Assembly (NCBI GenBank): GCA_016841725.1
Contig: JAENYP010000003.1
Coordinates: 181,665-245,664, forward strand
Source: Thermincola carboxydiphila
GTDB taxonomy: Bacteria; Bacillota; Thermincolia; Thermincolales; UBA2595
DNA: 64,000 nt
Direction of reading: 5' to 3'
Part shown: one piece after another, positions 38,809 through 46,959 of the stretch
Layout: each line of letters opens with the position of its first letter
Position numbering within the stretch: position 1 is the first letter of the stretch
Notes under the pieces: generated by a model
Told to the model about the DNA's origin: nothing
Database searches by the model: none
Seen by the model: the letters and a program-made list of their open reading frames with translations, nothing else
Made by a program: the position numbers and the translations under genes

Positions 38809-39891
38809 ATGTACCCGGCAGAAATGCAATTCAGGATGCCTCCGGAGTGGGCTGTGCATCGGCGAACTTTTATAGAATGGCCTGTTAAGTCCTCAATGTG
38901 CTGGCCGGATAATTATGACCAAGTATGCCGGGGATATGCCCAGGCTGCCAGGGCTATTGCCGGATTTGAGCCTGTTACTATGCTGGTAAACCCGGAAGAT
39001 ATGAACCAGGCTGCAAAGCTTTGCGGACCAGAGGCAGAACTGGCTGAAATCCCTCACAATGATTCCTGGGTCAGGGATAATGGTCCGACTTTTGTAATCA
39101 ATAACAGTGGGCGGATTGCCGGTATTAACTGGAGATTCAATGCCTGGGGAGGCAGATATCTGCCTTATGACCTGGATGACTCTGTGCCGCCCAGGCTCCT
39201 GGCGAGAGAGCAAATTCAAACTTTTAATGCCCCCATCGTCCTTGAAGGGGGTTCGGTTCATGTCGACGGGCAAGGCTCTCTGCTGACCACTCAGGAATGC
39301 CTGTTAAACCCTAACAGAAACCCGGGAATGACCAGGGAGGAGATTACAGATGTACTTAAACAGTACCTGGGCATTGAAGCCGTTATATGGCTGAACAGGG
39401 GTCTTGACGGTGATGAGACTGACGGTCATATAGATAATGCCGCCTGCTTTGTGCGGCCCGGGGTGGTGCTTTTACAGGTGTGTAATGATCCAAATGACCC
39501 AAACTATGAGATAACAAGGGAAAATCTGGAGATTTTGCAGAAGGCTGTTGATGCGCGGGGGCGAAAACTCGAAATAGTCCAGATACCCCAGCCGCTTCCG
39601 TCATACTATATGGGGCAGCGGCTGACCTTGAGTTATATAAATTTTTATTTTGTCAATGGTGGAATTATTTTACCACTGTTTGGCGGAGAATCCCGGGAGA
39701 TCGACAAAATGGCCGGACAGATTTTTACAGACTTATTCCCGAGCCGGAAGATTGTCACTATAGATGGTATGCCGTTGGTGAAAGAGGGCGGGAATGTCCA
39801 CTGTATTACCCAGCAAATGCCTCTGGCAGAAGGCCCGGTTGGGCAGCCGCCAGCGGACATCCTGAAAGGATATCCTGATTGGAGGGGATAG
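38809..39891 (+). CDS. aguA: Agmatine deiminase
   Basis: A 360-residue member of the guanidino-group-modifying superfamily that converts agmatine to N-carbamoylputrescine and ammonia. Signature residues: RMPPEWAVHRRTFIEWP, NDSWVRDNGPT, GDETDGHIDN, and the catalytic cysteine in EGGNVHCITQQMP near the C-terminus. The ATG at 38809 follows GAGGTG. The aguB gene starts three bases after the stop. Together they form the two-step route from agmatine to putrescine. No arginine decarboxylase is in the window. Confidence 0.95.
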   Translation: MYPAEMQFRMPPEWAVHRRTFIEWPVKSSMCWPDNYDQVCRGYAQAARAIAGFEPVTMLVNPEDMNQAAKLCGPEAELAEIPHNDSWVRDNGPTFVINNSGRIAGINWRFNAWGGRYLPYDLDDSVPPRLLAREQIQTFNAPIVLEGGSVHVDGQGSLLTTQECLLNPNRNPGMTREEITDVLKQYLGIEAVIWLNRGLDGDETDGHIDNAACFVRPGVVLLQVCNDPNDPNYEITRENLEILQKAVDARGRKLEIVQIPQPLPSYYMGQRLTLSYINFYFVNGGIILPLFGGESREIDKMAGQIFTDLFPSRKIVTIDGMPLVKEGGNVHCITQQMPLAEGPVGQPPADILKGYPDWRG

Positions 39892-39894
39892 CAA

Positions 39895-40770
39895 ATGCGC
39901 CAGGTCAAGGTTGCTGCTGTACAGATGAGATGTACTGCAAAGACCGGGGAAAATATCGCCAGGGCAGAGCAGCTGGCCAGAGAGGGAGCAGCCCGGGGAG
40001 CTCAGATTATCCTGCTGCCGGAGCTGTTAGAAACACCTTATTTTTGTCAGAAGCAAAAGCCGGAGTACTATAAATATGCTGCCGAACCTGAAAAAAACCA
40101 GGCGGTCCAAAGGTTCCGGGAGGTTGCCCGGGAACTGGGTGCAGTGATACCCGTCAGTTTCTATGAAAAGAAGCATAATGCCCTGTTCAACTCAGTTGCG
40201 GTAATTGATGCTGACGGCACAGTCTTGGGCATTTACCGGAAAAGCCATATTCCTGACGGACCAGGCTATCAGGAGAAATTTTACTTTAGCCCGGGAGATA
40301 CCGGTTTTAGGGTATGGCCGACCCGCCATGGCCGAATAGGTGTGGGCATATGCTGGGACCAGTGGTTTCCGGAAGCGGCCCGGGTTATGGCTCTTATGGG
40401 TGCGGAAATTCTATTGTACCCGACAGCCATCGGCTCGGAACCCATGGACCGGTCCGTAGATTCGCGGGACCATTGGCAGGCCTGTATGCTGGGTCACGCG
40501 GCAGCCAACCTGATTCCGGCAGCTGCGGCAAACCGGGTGGGGATTGAGAAAATGGAGGATTCTGAAATAACATTTTACGGGTCCTCATTTATTGCAGGAC
40601 CCCACGGACAGAAGCTGGCAGAGGCAGGACGGGAAGAGGAGACAGTATTAACAGCGGAATTTGACCTAGACCGGCTTGAGGCGGAAAGAACAGAATGGGG
40701 TGTCTTCCGGGACCGCAGGCCGGAGCTATATAAGCGTCTTACCACTTATGACGGCGATGCTTCCTGTTAA
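39895..40770 (+). CDS. aguB: N-carbamoylputrescine amidohydrolase
   Basis: A 291-residue nitrilase-superfamily enzyme that hydrolyses N-carbamoylputrescine to putrescine, CO2 and ammonia. The catalytic triad is visible: Glu43 in LLPELLETPYF, Lys in YRKSHIPDGPGYQEKFYF, and Cys in GVGICWDQWFPEAAR. Coupling to aguA is tight. The Shine-Dalgarno GGAGGGG lies within the end of aguA. A bidirectional terminator follows at 40775-40804. Confidence 0.95.
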   Translation: MRQVKVAAVQMRCTAKTGENIARAEQLAREGAARGAQIILLPELLETPYFCQKQKPEYYKYAAEPEKNQAVQRFREVARELGAVIPVSFYEKKHNALFNSVAVIDADGTVLGIYRKSHIPDGPGYQEKFYFSPGDTGFRVWPTRHGRIGVGICWDQWFPEAARVMALMGAEILLYPTAIGSEPMDRSVDSRDHWQACMLGHAAANLIPAAAANRVGIEKMEDSEITFYGSSFIAGPHGQKLAEAGREEETVLTAEFDLDRLEAERTEWGVFRDRRPELYKRLTTYDGDASC

Positions 40771-40774
40771 GAAT

Positions 40775-40804
40775 AAAAGTGGCAGGTATGTTCCTGCCAC
40801 TTTT
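40775..40804. terminator. Bidirectional terminator between aguB and the cyclophilin gene
   Basis: AAAAGTGGCAGG (40775-40786) pairs exactly with CCTGCCACTTTT (40793-40804), with A- and T-tracts on both sides, between two convergent genes. Confidence 0.92.
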
Positions 40805-40805
40805 G

Positions 40806-41318
40806 CTATGCCTTTTCCGGTTCTTCGTAATCCACGCCAAAGGTATCTACAGTTGCTTTTTTAATTAGCTGATCAGCAACGGGCTTATCCCGGAAATCTC
40901 TGTCAGCATTGACAATCCTGTCAACTTCATCCATTCCTTCAGTGACTTTGCCAAAAGCGGCATATTCTCCGTCCAGGTGTGGGGAGTCCTGTACCATGAT
41001 AAAAAACTGTGAACCTGCGGAGTTTGGATCCATGGTCCTGGCCATGGAAATTACCCCTCTTTCATGAATTAAATTGTTCACATGTTTGTTGGAGTTAAAT
41101 TCCCCTTTGATTGCATAACCGGGACCGCCTGCTCCGGTTCCCTGGGGACAGCCGCCTTGAACCATAAAACCGGGAATAACCCGATGGAACGAAAGCCCAT
41201 CATAAAATCCACTCTTCACCAGTGAAACAAAGTTTTTTACCGTGTTGGGGGCTATTTCCGGAAACAGCTCTATTTTTATTGTTTTATCGTTTGCTGTTTC
41301 AAGTCCCGATGATATCAT
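40806..41318 (-). CDS. Cyclophilin-type peptidyl-prolyl cis-trans isomerase
   Basis: A 170-residue cyclophilin. Core motifs: IELFPEIAPNTVKNFVSL, FHRVIPGFMVQGG, GVISMARTMDPNSAGSQFFIM, and the FGKVTEGMDEVD end. It speeds proline isomerisation in proteins. No signal peptide is visible in the chosen form, so it is cytoplasmic. The start is uncertain: the ATG at 41318 lacks a ribosome binding site, and the frame stays open to a TTG at 41384 that adds a hydrophobic stretch (VVYSITFAALFM) which could be a weak membrane anchor. The upstream region is shared with the divergent ABC permease gene starting at 41398. Confidence 0.88.
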   Translation of the reverse strand: MISSGLETANDKTIKIELFPEIAPNTVKNFVSLVKSGFYDGLSFHRVIPGFMVQGGCPQGTGAGGPGYAIKGEFNSNKHVNNLIHERGVISMARTMDPNSAGSQFFIMVQDSPHLDGEYAAFGKVTEGMDEVDRIVNADRDFRDKPVADQLIKKATVDTFGVDYEEPEKA

Positions 41319-41397
41319 GAACAAAGCTGCAAAAGTTATCGAGTAAACAACAAAATCCGGTTCTACCGGATGAACAACTGGCAACTGAGGTGTTACT

Positions 41398-42318
41398 ATG
41401 TCATGGCAGATACTATCGGGTACCCTTGAACAGGGGTTAATGTATGCGGTTATGGTAGTTGGTGTTTACCTAACTTTCCGTGTCCTTAACTATGCTGACT
41501 TGTCCGTAGATGGCAGCTTCACTCTGGGAGCTGCCATCGCGGCTACTTTAATTGTTTCCGGTTACAATCCCTGGCTGGCTACCGGTGCAGCTTTTGCCGG
41601 AGGGGTAATGGCCGGAATTTTTACCGGGGTGCTGCATACCAAGTTTAAGATCACTCCGCTGTTATCAGGTATCCTAACAATGACTGCCTTGTATTCCATT
41701 AACCTGAGGGTTATGGGGAAGGCTAATATTTCTCTTCTTAATACCAGAACTATCTTTACTGATTTTACGAAGCTTCCTTTTTTAGAAGATTATTCTGTTA
41801 TGGTTTTGAGTCTGGTTACAGTGATAATAATCGGGTTCTTTGTGTACAGGTTTCTGCTTACAGAAGTCGGACTGGCACTAAGGGCGACAGGTGATAATGA
41901 ACTGATGATTCAGAGCCAGGGTGTTAACATAGAAATAATGAAAATAATGGGACTGGCCATATCAAACGGGTTGGTTGCTTTTGCAGGGAGCTATGTTGCT
42001 CAGAACCAGCAGTTTGCCGATGCCGGAATGGGCATAGGGATGATTATAGCCGGTCTGGCCTCAGTGATCATCGGTGAAGTGCTGATAGGAACCTCTTCCA
42101 TAGGAAGGACTGTGGCAGCAGTCATTTTCGGCGGGGTTATGTATCGTGTGATAATTGCCCTGGTACTGCAGATGGGTCTGAAACCGACTGACCTTAAAAT
42201 GGTAACGGCATTTATTGTAATTATTGCTCTAGTTTCGCCAGGTATTAAAAACAAGGTGTTTTCCTTGAGAGATCGGGCAGGAGCTGTAAAGGGGGAGAGC
42301 CATGCTGACAATCCGTAA
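41398..42318 (+). CDS. ABC transporter permease (COG4120/TrpY-like)
   Basis: A 306-residue permease with about nine transmembrane helices, of the COG4120 type related to branched-chain amino acid permeases (TYFRVLNYADLSVDGSF-like start, here VYLTFRVLNYADLSVDGSF). The conserved LRATGDNELMIQSQGVN loop contacts the ATPase. These systems normally have the order binding protein, permease, ATPase; here no binding protein precedes it. In streptococci the homologous system is linked to tryptophan uptake. It overlaps the ATPase gene by 17 bases. The ATG at 41398 follows GAGGTG. Confidence 0.88.
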   Translation: MSWQILSGTLEQGLMYAVMVVGVYLTFRVLNYADLSVDGSFTLGAAIAATLIVSGYNPWLATGAAFAGGVMAGIFTGVLHTKFKITPLLSGILTMTALYSINLRVMGKANISLLNTRTIFTDFTKLPFLEDYSVMVLSLVTVIIIGFFVYRFLLTEVGLALRATGDNELMIQSQGVNIEIMKIMGLAISNGLVAFAGSYVAQNQQFADAGMGIGMIIAGLASVIIGEVLIGTSSIGRTVAAVIFGGVMYRVIIALVLQMGLKPTDLKMVTAFIVIIALVSPGIKNKVFSLRDRAGAVKGESHADNP

Positions 42319-43096
42319 TATCACCAGGATATTTAATAAAGGGACCATAAATGAGAAGATTGCCTTAAACGGAGTCAGCCTGGAGCTGGCGAAAGGGGAT
42401 TTTGTTACGGTAATAGGAAGCAACGGCGCCGGTAAGTCAACCCTCCTGAATGCGGTAGCCGGTAATTTTTCGGTGGATGCCGGGGAAATATTTATTGAAG
42501 GAACCAATGTGACAAAACTGCCGCAGCATAAACGGGCTGAATTCATCAGCCGGGTTTTTCAGGACCCTATGCTAGGTACTGCGGCTTCAATGACCATTGA
42601 GGAAAACATGGTGATGGCCCGGCGCAGGGGACATCACCGCAGACTTCGCAAAGCAATTACCTCTAAGGACCGCACTGTCTTAATGCAGGAACTTAAAAAA
42701 CTCGGTCTGGGACTGGAAGCGCGCCTTACAAACCGTGTCAGCCTTCTGTCAGGAGGCCAGAGGCAGGCGCTGACCCTGCTAATGGCTACTTTGCAGACAC
42801 CGAAGCTGCTGCTTCTGGATGAACATACTGCAGCTCTTGACCCCAAAACAGCAGATAAGGTCCTGGAACTGACCCGAAGTGTGGCTGAGGCGTCACACCT
42901 AACCACCTTTATGGTCACACATAACCTGGAGCATGCCCTGAATATAGGGAACCGGACCATAATGATGCATGAAGGCCGGATTATCCTGGATATCAGCGGG
43001 GATGAGCGTGCCGGGATGACTATTGAAGGCCTGTTGGAAATGTTCGGCAAAGCCAGCGGCAAGCATCTGGTAAATGATAAGATGCTGCTGGCATAA
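42302..43096 (+). CDS. ABC transporter ATP-binding protein (COG1101/TrpZ-like)
   Basis: A 264-residue ABC ATPase with Walker A GSNGAGKST near residue 40, signature LSGGQRQALTLL near 147, Walker B LLLLDEHTAALD near 168 and switch His in VTHNLEHAL. The gene starts inside the permease gene and pairs with it as an importer. The substrate is unknown because the binding protein is missing. A palindromic element (43125-43245) follows. Confidence 0.93.
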   Translation: MLTIRNITRIFNKGTINEKIALNGVSLELAKGDFVTVIGSNGAGKSTLLNAVAGNFSVDAGEIFIEGTNVTKLPQHKRAEFISRVFQDPMLGTAASMTIEENMVMARRRGHHRRLRKAITSKDRTVLMQELKKLGLGLEARLTNRVSLLSGGQRQALTLLMATLQTPKLLLLDEHTAALDPKTADKVLELTRSVAEASHLTTFMVTHNLEHALNIGNRTIMMHEGRIILDISGDERAGMTIEGLLEMFGKASGKHLVNDKMLLA

Positions 43097-43124
43097 ATGA
43101 GTGAAGCAAGCATTATTATTTTTT

Positions 43125-43245
43125 AAATAGGGGTAGATGTATTCCTCCGGCGGGCAACGTCTCCGCCGGCATCGGCTCCCGCTGCGCGGGTCGCCGGCCG
43201 GGCGGACGACAGTCACCGCCTTGCGGAACACATCTACCCCTATTT
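43125..43245. repeat. Dispersed palindromic element, long form (copy A)
   Basis: A 121-base GC-rich palindrome between convergent genes. The 16-base outer arms AAATAGGGGTAGATGT (43125-43140) and its exact complement (43230-43245) enclose an imperfect inner stem and a 53-base central part (about 43168-43220) with its own hairpin CCCGCTGCGCGGG. It is homologous to the element at 55909-55975 in opposite orientation: 15 identical bases follow the left arm in both, while three adjacent bases within the arm differ and are compensated on the other arm. Mobile repeat (REP/MITE-like) or structured RNA are both possible. Confidence 0.85.
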
Positions 43246-43322
43246 TTAATAACAATATAAAAGGTTGAAAATCATGCAGCCTTCGCCGATGTTGCCAGCA
43301 TCCTACACAAATAAAGCGGAAG

Positions 43323-44675
43323 CTAGAACCCTGCCAGGTAAGTGGCGTAATCCACAGGATACTCATAAAGCTGGACAGGCCACAGGGGATAGTCTTTTTG
43401 AATAAAAATTGGGATAACACCGGGATTGCCGTTTGCTTCGATAATCCAGGGTTTTCCCTTATTATCGAATACTACATCAAAACCCAGTTCGCCTAACGGA
43501 CCAAATTTGTTATCCAGCACTTCGGCTGTTTTCAGGGTTGTTTCATTCAGGAGCTTGATAAAACTGCTTTTCGTATAAGGTATCAGGGGGATCAGGAAGT
43601 CGAAAAGTTCCTGAAGAGGAATAAGGCTGGCACCGGCAGTGAAATTGGTCAGGAAGCTGCTGCCAAATGAGCCCTTGGCAAACATACCCGGAATCACCCA
43701 CTGTCCACTGCCGTCTTTCATGGCCCATATCCTGATGGAAAAAGGCCCTCCCTTATATTCCATGCGGTTGATTCCCTGTTGAATCAGGTATGGCCTTTTT
43801 CGTCCTGCTGCTCTTAACAGGACAGAATGGATTTCTTCAGGAGAATTAATGAAAATGGTAATGTTCCGGTCATGGTCGGCATAGGTGCATTCCAGCGCCC
43901 CGGGCAGTCCGGTTTTGGCAGGTTTAACCACCACGATTCCGAATCCTTTCATGGCATTGACCGGTTTCAAAAAAACTTCCCCAAAGGTTTGCAGCATGGT
44001 CATCAGTTGTGAGGTATCATTAAATACCTCTGTTTTTGGCATATATGATTTCAGGATGGGGTCAGTGTCAAGCGCATTAAGAAAATCCAGTTTGTCTATC
44101 ATGGTTTTTTTGTTAAAAATTTTATTTTTGCCAATTATCTTTTCCAACCTGGCATGGCTGATGTAGCCATTGGGATAACATTTATCAATAACTGCATCTG
44201 GAAAGGGAAATTGGCCGGGTATCCACCGCTTCACCCTGTCGTCATAATAATACCCTTCAATAACCTGGTTTCGCACATCAATGCTCCTGCCTTTAAATAC
44301 ATAAAGGATGCCGCAGTTCCTGGCAGCCCTTGCATAGGCTTTGTAGAATTTAAGGGCATCAGGGACATGCCCGGCAAAAGTAAGCACACCGATAACCGGT
44401 CCCAGCCTGAAAGTGTGCGGGTTTTCCCGCTTAACCAGTAGTGTAACATTATCAGGAATTTTCAGGGTCTCCATTACAGGTGAAGAGAGTTCTATCCGGG
44501 TCAGAGACGGGGAAGCTTCCGGGGATTTGCGGACCTTGACACCGGCGCTGGCGGAGCCGCAATTAATTGTTACTATCGAGTGTTCCTTTAGTTTTAAATT
44601 ATTCATTAAATCTTCCGGGAGCAGCCAGATGTTTTCCTGAAGCTCTCTGCGGATAATTTTATATCGACCGTGCAT
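43323..44675 (-). CDS. YheC/YheD-family spore coat-associated ATP-grasp protein, copy 2
   Basis: A 450-residue paralogue of the protein at 37265-38623, with the same layout: beta-rich N-terminus with LGPVIGVLTF, then FLKPVNAMKGFGIVVV, YLIQQGI, GELGFDVVFDNKGKPWIIEANGNPG, and a C-terminal aromatic segment ending YATYLAGF. The leader sequence ATGTAAAGGTGGT before the start is also shared. Function is unknown beyond spore association in Bacillus. The ATG at 44675 has the ribosome binding site AAAGGTGGT. The two copies lie about 5 kb apart in the same orientation, suggesting duplication with insertion of aguAB and the ABC genes, or independent recruitment. Confidence 0.88.
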   Translation of the reverse strand: MHGRYKIIRRELQENIWLLPEDLMNNLKLKEHSIVTINCGSASAGVKVRKSPEASPSLTRIELSSPVMETLKIPDNVTLLVKRENPHTFRLGPVIGVLTFAGHVPDALKFYKAYARAARNCGILYVFKGRSIDVRNQVIEGYYYDDRVKRWIPGQFPFPDAVIDKCYPNGYISHARLEKIIGKNKIFNKKTMIDKLDFLNALDTDPILKSYMPKTEVFNDTSQLMTMLQTFGEVFLKPVNAMKGFGIVVVKPAKTGLPGALECTYADHDRNITIFINSPEEIHSVLLRAAGRKRPYLIQQGINRMEYKGGPFSIRIWAMKDGSGQWVIPGMFAKGSFGSSFLTNFTAGASLIPLQELFDFLIPLIPYTKSSFIKLLNETTLKTAEVLDNKFGPLGELGFDVVFDNKGKPWIIEANGNPGVIPIFIQKDYPLWPVQLYEYPVDYATYLAGF

Positions 44676-44711
44676 AACTACCACCTTTACATAAAAAGTT
44701 TGTATTTTTAA

Positions 44712-44741
44712 CACTATATGTTTTAGGCGGCAGTTCCGTGC
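44712..44741 (-). promoter_or_regulatory. Candidate sporulation sigma (SigK-like) promoter of YheC/D copy 2
   Basis: On the minus strand CATATAGTG (44720-44712) nearly fits the SigK -10 pattern, with GCAC (44741-44738) 17 bases upstream. The match with copy 1 in box order and spacing strengthens both. Confidence 0.4.
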
Positions 44742-44749
44742 TACAGATG

Positions 44750-44782
44750 AAGGGGACTGCTCCTATCCGGACCAGTCCCCTT
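44750..44782. terminator. Hairpin between the lipoprotein gene and YheC/D copy 2
   Basis: AAGGGGACTG (44750-44759) and CAGTCCCCTT (44773-44782) form a ten-pair stem. It lies after the minus-strand lipoprotein gene but has no T-run on that strand, so terminator function is uncertain. Confidence 0.45.
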
Positions 44783-44823
44783 ATCAAAAAGCGTAGTATT
44801 AAAGTGTGGTATTGAGAGCAACA

Positions 44824-45393
44824 CTATTGAGCAATTGAAATTGTCAATACGGCAACGGTTTTATCACCTGACTTGAGAGGCAGATAAACTTTTTGGTAGC
44901 TGGTTGAACCAATGCTGCCGGCGGAAATTACCAGGGCCTTTCCTGATTCCATGGTTTGCCCGACTGCTTCCGGAGTTGGGTAGCCCTCCAGTACCCGTTT
45001 GCCGTCCTCGCCTTTGATTGTGCCTGATATCCTTTCCTGGCCTACAAACAGTGAGACCATGCTTCCCGGATATGTGTTGGTTACTTCATCTACTATGCCG
45101 TAGCTGCCGTTTTCGGTATAAGACCCTTTTTGCAGGGTAGTGTCCGAAACCTTCCATTCTCCGGGAAACTTTTTGTCAAGGGCTGTGTTGACCTTATTCA
45201 TAACCTCATCTGCATCAACGGTTACCTGACCGGCCGGTTGTTGACCGTCATCTGTTTCATCTAAAGAAGGGTGGCCTGGAGGTAATTCGGTCTGAGATGT
45301 TCCAGTTTCGGGAGTCTGGCCTTCATTACCGGAACAGCCCAGAGCTGAAACAACAAGTAATCCTGCAATGATTGCAATTAAAAGTTTTTTCAT
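44824..45393 (-). CDS. Uncharacterised lipoprotein
   Basis: A 189-residue lipoprotein precursor: KK N-terminus, hydrophobic core, lipobox SALGC (Cys20), a Thr/Gln/Pro/Asp-rich linker (about 21-60), then a C-terminal domain of about 125 residues with alternating hydrophobic strands (VMNKVNTALDKKFPGEWKV, VSLFVGQERISGTIKGE, KALVISAGSIGSTSYQKVYL). I do not recognise the family. It would be anchored on the outer face of the membrane. A strong AAAGGAGG ribosome binding site precedes the ATG. No partner gene is obvious. Confidence 0.8.
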   Translation of the reverse strand: MKKLLIAIIAGLLVVSALGCSGNEGQTPETGTSQTELPPGHPSLDETDDGQQPAGQVTVDADEVMNKVNTALDKKFPGEWKVSDTTLQKGSYTENGSYGIVDEVTNTYPGSMVSLFVGQERISGTIKGEDGKRVLEGYPTPEAVGQTMESGKALVISAGSIGSTSYQKVYLPLKSGDKTVAVLTISIAQ

Positions 45394-45612
45394 AAGTTCC
45401 TCCTTTCCTGCTGTTATTTAAGCTTCGAAACGAGACCTGGATACCCTATTAATTATAACGCAGTCCCAAACCTGTAGCCAGCGTTAATTGTCAGGAATGT
45501 TACTCCAATTTAAGGAAAGCGGTTTAGAAGTCTTCTTCATCTTTAGGATTAATTTCGAAAATCGGGATATACTAAGTCTCGAAATAATCTATAAAAGGTG
45601 AGGTGTTTATTA

Positions 45613-45816
45613 ATGGTATTGGACAGAATATCACTTGTGCTTGTAATCATTGGAGCCTTAAATTGGCTGCTTGTCGGGCTGTTTCGGTATGACCTGGTGG
45701 CCAGTCTTTTTGGTGGTACTGACTCTCTAATAAGCAGAATTATTTATGTTCTTGTTGGTTTAGGCGGAATCTGGTGTATCAGTCTGCTGGTCAGACCACG
45801 GGAGAAGGCAAAATAA
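45613..45816 (+). CDS. DUF378-family small membrane protein
   Basis: A 67-residue protein with two transmembrane helices. LVIIGALNWLLVGLF followed by YDLVASLFGG and RIIYVLVGLGG is the DUF378 (YuzA-like) signature. Function is unknown. The ATG at 45613 follows GAGGTG; an upstream in-frame GTG at 45598 has no separate ribosome binding site. Confidence 0.9.
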   Translation: MVLDRISLVLVIIGALNWLLVGLFRYDLVASLFGGTDSLISRIIYVLVGLGGIWCISLLVRPREKAK

Positions 45817-46005
45817 TATGGAGAAGCATTGTTGAGAGCCTGACAAAGCCAATCCTGGCAATAAGACGGGGCAGGCGGGTTCCATTGAGTGCCGGACACT
45901 CTGGAAACGCTTATCCCGTTCTTTTATTTTACCGGTTATTTTTTGTATAAATTGTTGAAAATTTACTGCAGTCGTGATAATGTTATATATTGTTAGATAG
46001 AATCA

Positions 46006-46020
46006 TGAGAATGGTTATCA
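46006..46020 (+). promoter_or_regulatory. Fur-family (Fur/Zur) operator-like box before the ZIP transporter
   Basis: TGAGAAT-G-GTTATCA matches the 7-1-7 Fur-family inverted repeat TGATAAT-N-ATTATCA at 12 of 14 positions. It ends 25 bases before the transporter start. A second, weaker match (TGATAAT-G-TTATATA) begins at 45975. Control by metal status is inference. Confidence 0.5.
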
Positions 46021-46045
46021 GCCGCTAGGCTGCTTGGGGGTCATA

Positions 46046-46867
46046 ATGGCGGACATATTAGAATTTATTCAGGGCCTTAATCCGGTGCTGCAGGCGCTGG
46101 CAGCAACTTGTTTTACATGGGCCATGGTGATGTTGGGAGCAGCCGCTGTGTTTGTGGCTAAAGACATCAGCAGAAAGATACTTGACGGAATGCTGGGATT
46201 TGCGGCTGGAGTCATGATTGCGGCCAGCTATTGGTCCCTGCTGGCCCCTGCCATAGAGATGTCAATAGACCTGGAGGTTCCGGAGTGGTTCCCTGTTTCG
46301 GCAGGTTTTCTTGCCGGGGGGGTTTTTCTTCTCGGTATTGACAAGATCCTCCCACACTTGCACCTGGGTATGCCGGTAAATAAAGCTGAAGGAATAAAGA
46401 CATCATGGCGCCGCAGTACCTTGTTGATTCTTGCAATTACCCTGCACCATATCCCAGAGGGGCTTGCTGTGGGTATTGCATTTGGTTCGGTCATTTCTGA
46501 TTTTGGTTCAGCCAGCTTTAGCGGAGCGGTTGCTCTGGCTATTGGCGTGGGGATTCAGAATATCCCGGAAGGCTTGGCAGTCTCTCTCTCGCTGCGCCGG
46601 GAAGGGTTATCGCGTTTTAAGAGTTTTGTCTATGGCCAGTTTTCAGGGCTTGTCGAACCTATTGCCGGGGTTATCGGGGCTCTGATTGTATCCGCTTCCC
46701 AGACAGTCATGCCTTATGCACTCGGATTTGCTGCCGGTGCCATGCTGTATGTTATTGTTGAGGAAATCATACCAGAGTCCCAGAGAAGCAACAATGCCGA
46801 TCTGGCAACCATGTGTACCATGATTGGTTTTGTTGTCATGATGATTCTGGATGTCAGTCTGGGGTAA
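46046..46867 (+). CDS. ZIP-family divalent metal transporter
   Basis: A 273-residue ZIP permease with about eight transmembrane helices. The metal-binding motifs in helices 4 and 5 are present: ITLHHIPEGLAVG near residue 137 and IGVGIQNIPEGLAVS near 168. A short loop contains HLHLG. Bacterial ZIP proteins import zinc, iron or manganese down the gradient. The ATG at 46046 is used; the ribosome binding site (TTGGGGG) is weak. A Fur-family-like box lies just upstream, consistent with metal-dependent repression. Confidence 0.92.
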   Translation: MADILEFIQGLNPVLQALAATCFTWAMVMLGAAAVFVAKDISRKILDGMLGFAAGVMIAASYWSLLAPAIEMSIDLEVPEWFPVSAGFLAGGVFLLGIDKILPHLHLGMPVNKAEGIKTSWRRSTLLILAITLHHIPEGLAVGIAFGSVISDFGSASFSGAVALAIGVGIQNIPEGLAVSLSLRREGLSRFKSFVYGQFSGLVEPIAGVIGALIVSASQTVMPYALGFAAGAMLYVIVEEIIPESQRSNNADLATMCTMIGFVVMMILDVSLG

Positions 46868-46872
46868 AAAGA

Positions 46873-46917
46873 GCAGCCATTCCCTTGTTTTCACACAGGG
46901 AATGACTGCCCCTTTTA
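46873..46917. terminator. Bidirectional terminator between the ZIP gene and hcp copy 2
   Basis: A 12-pair stem with one mismatch (46873-46885/46897-46909) flanked by an A-tract and CCTTTTA lies between convergent genes. Confidence 0.82.
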
Positions 46918-46959
46918 TAATAGTCTGGAGTCCGTTATATTAGCTGGTTAACAGAATTT

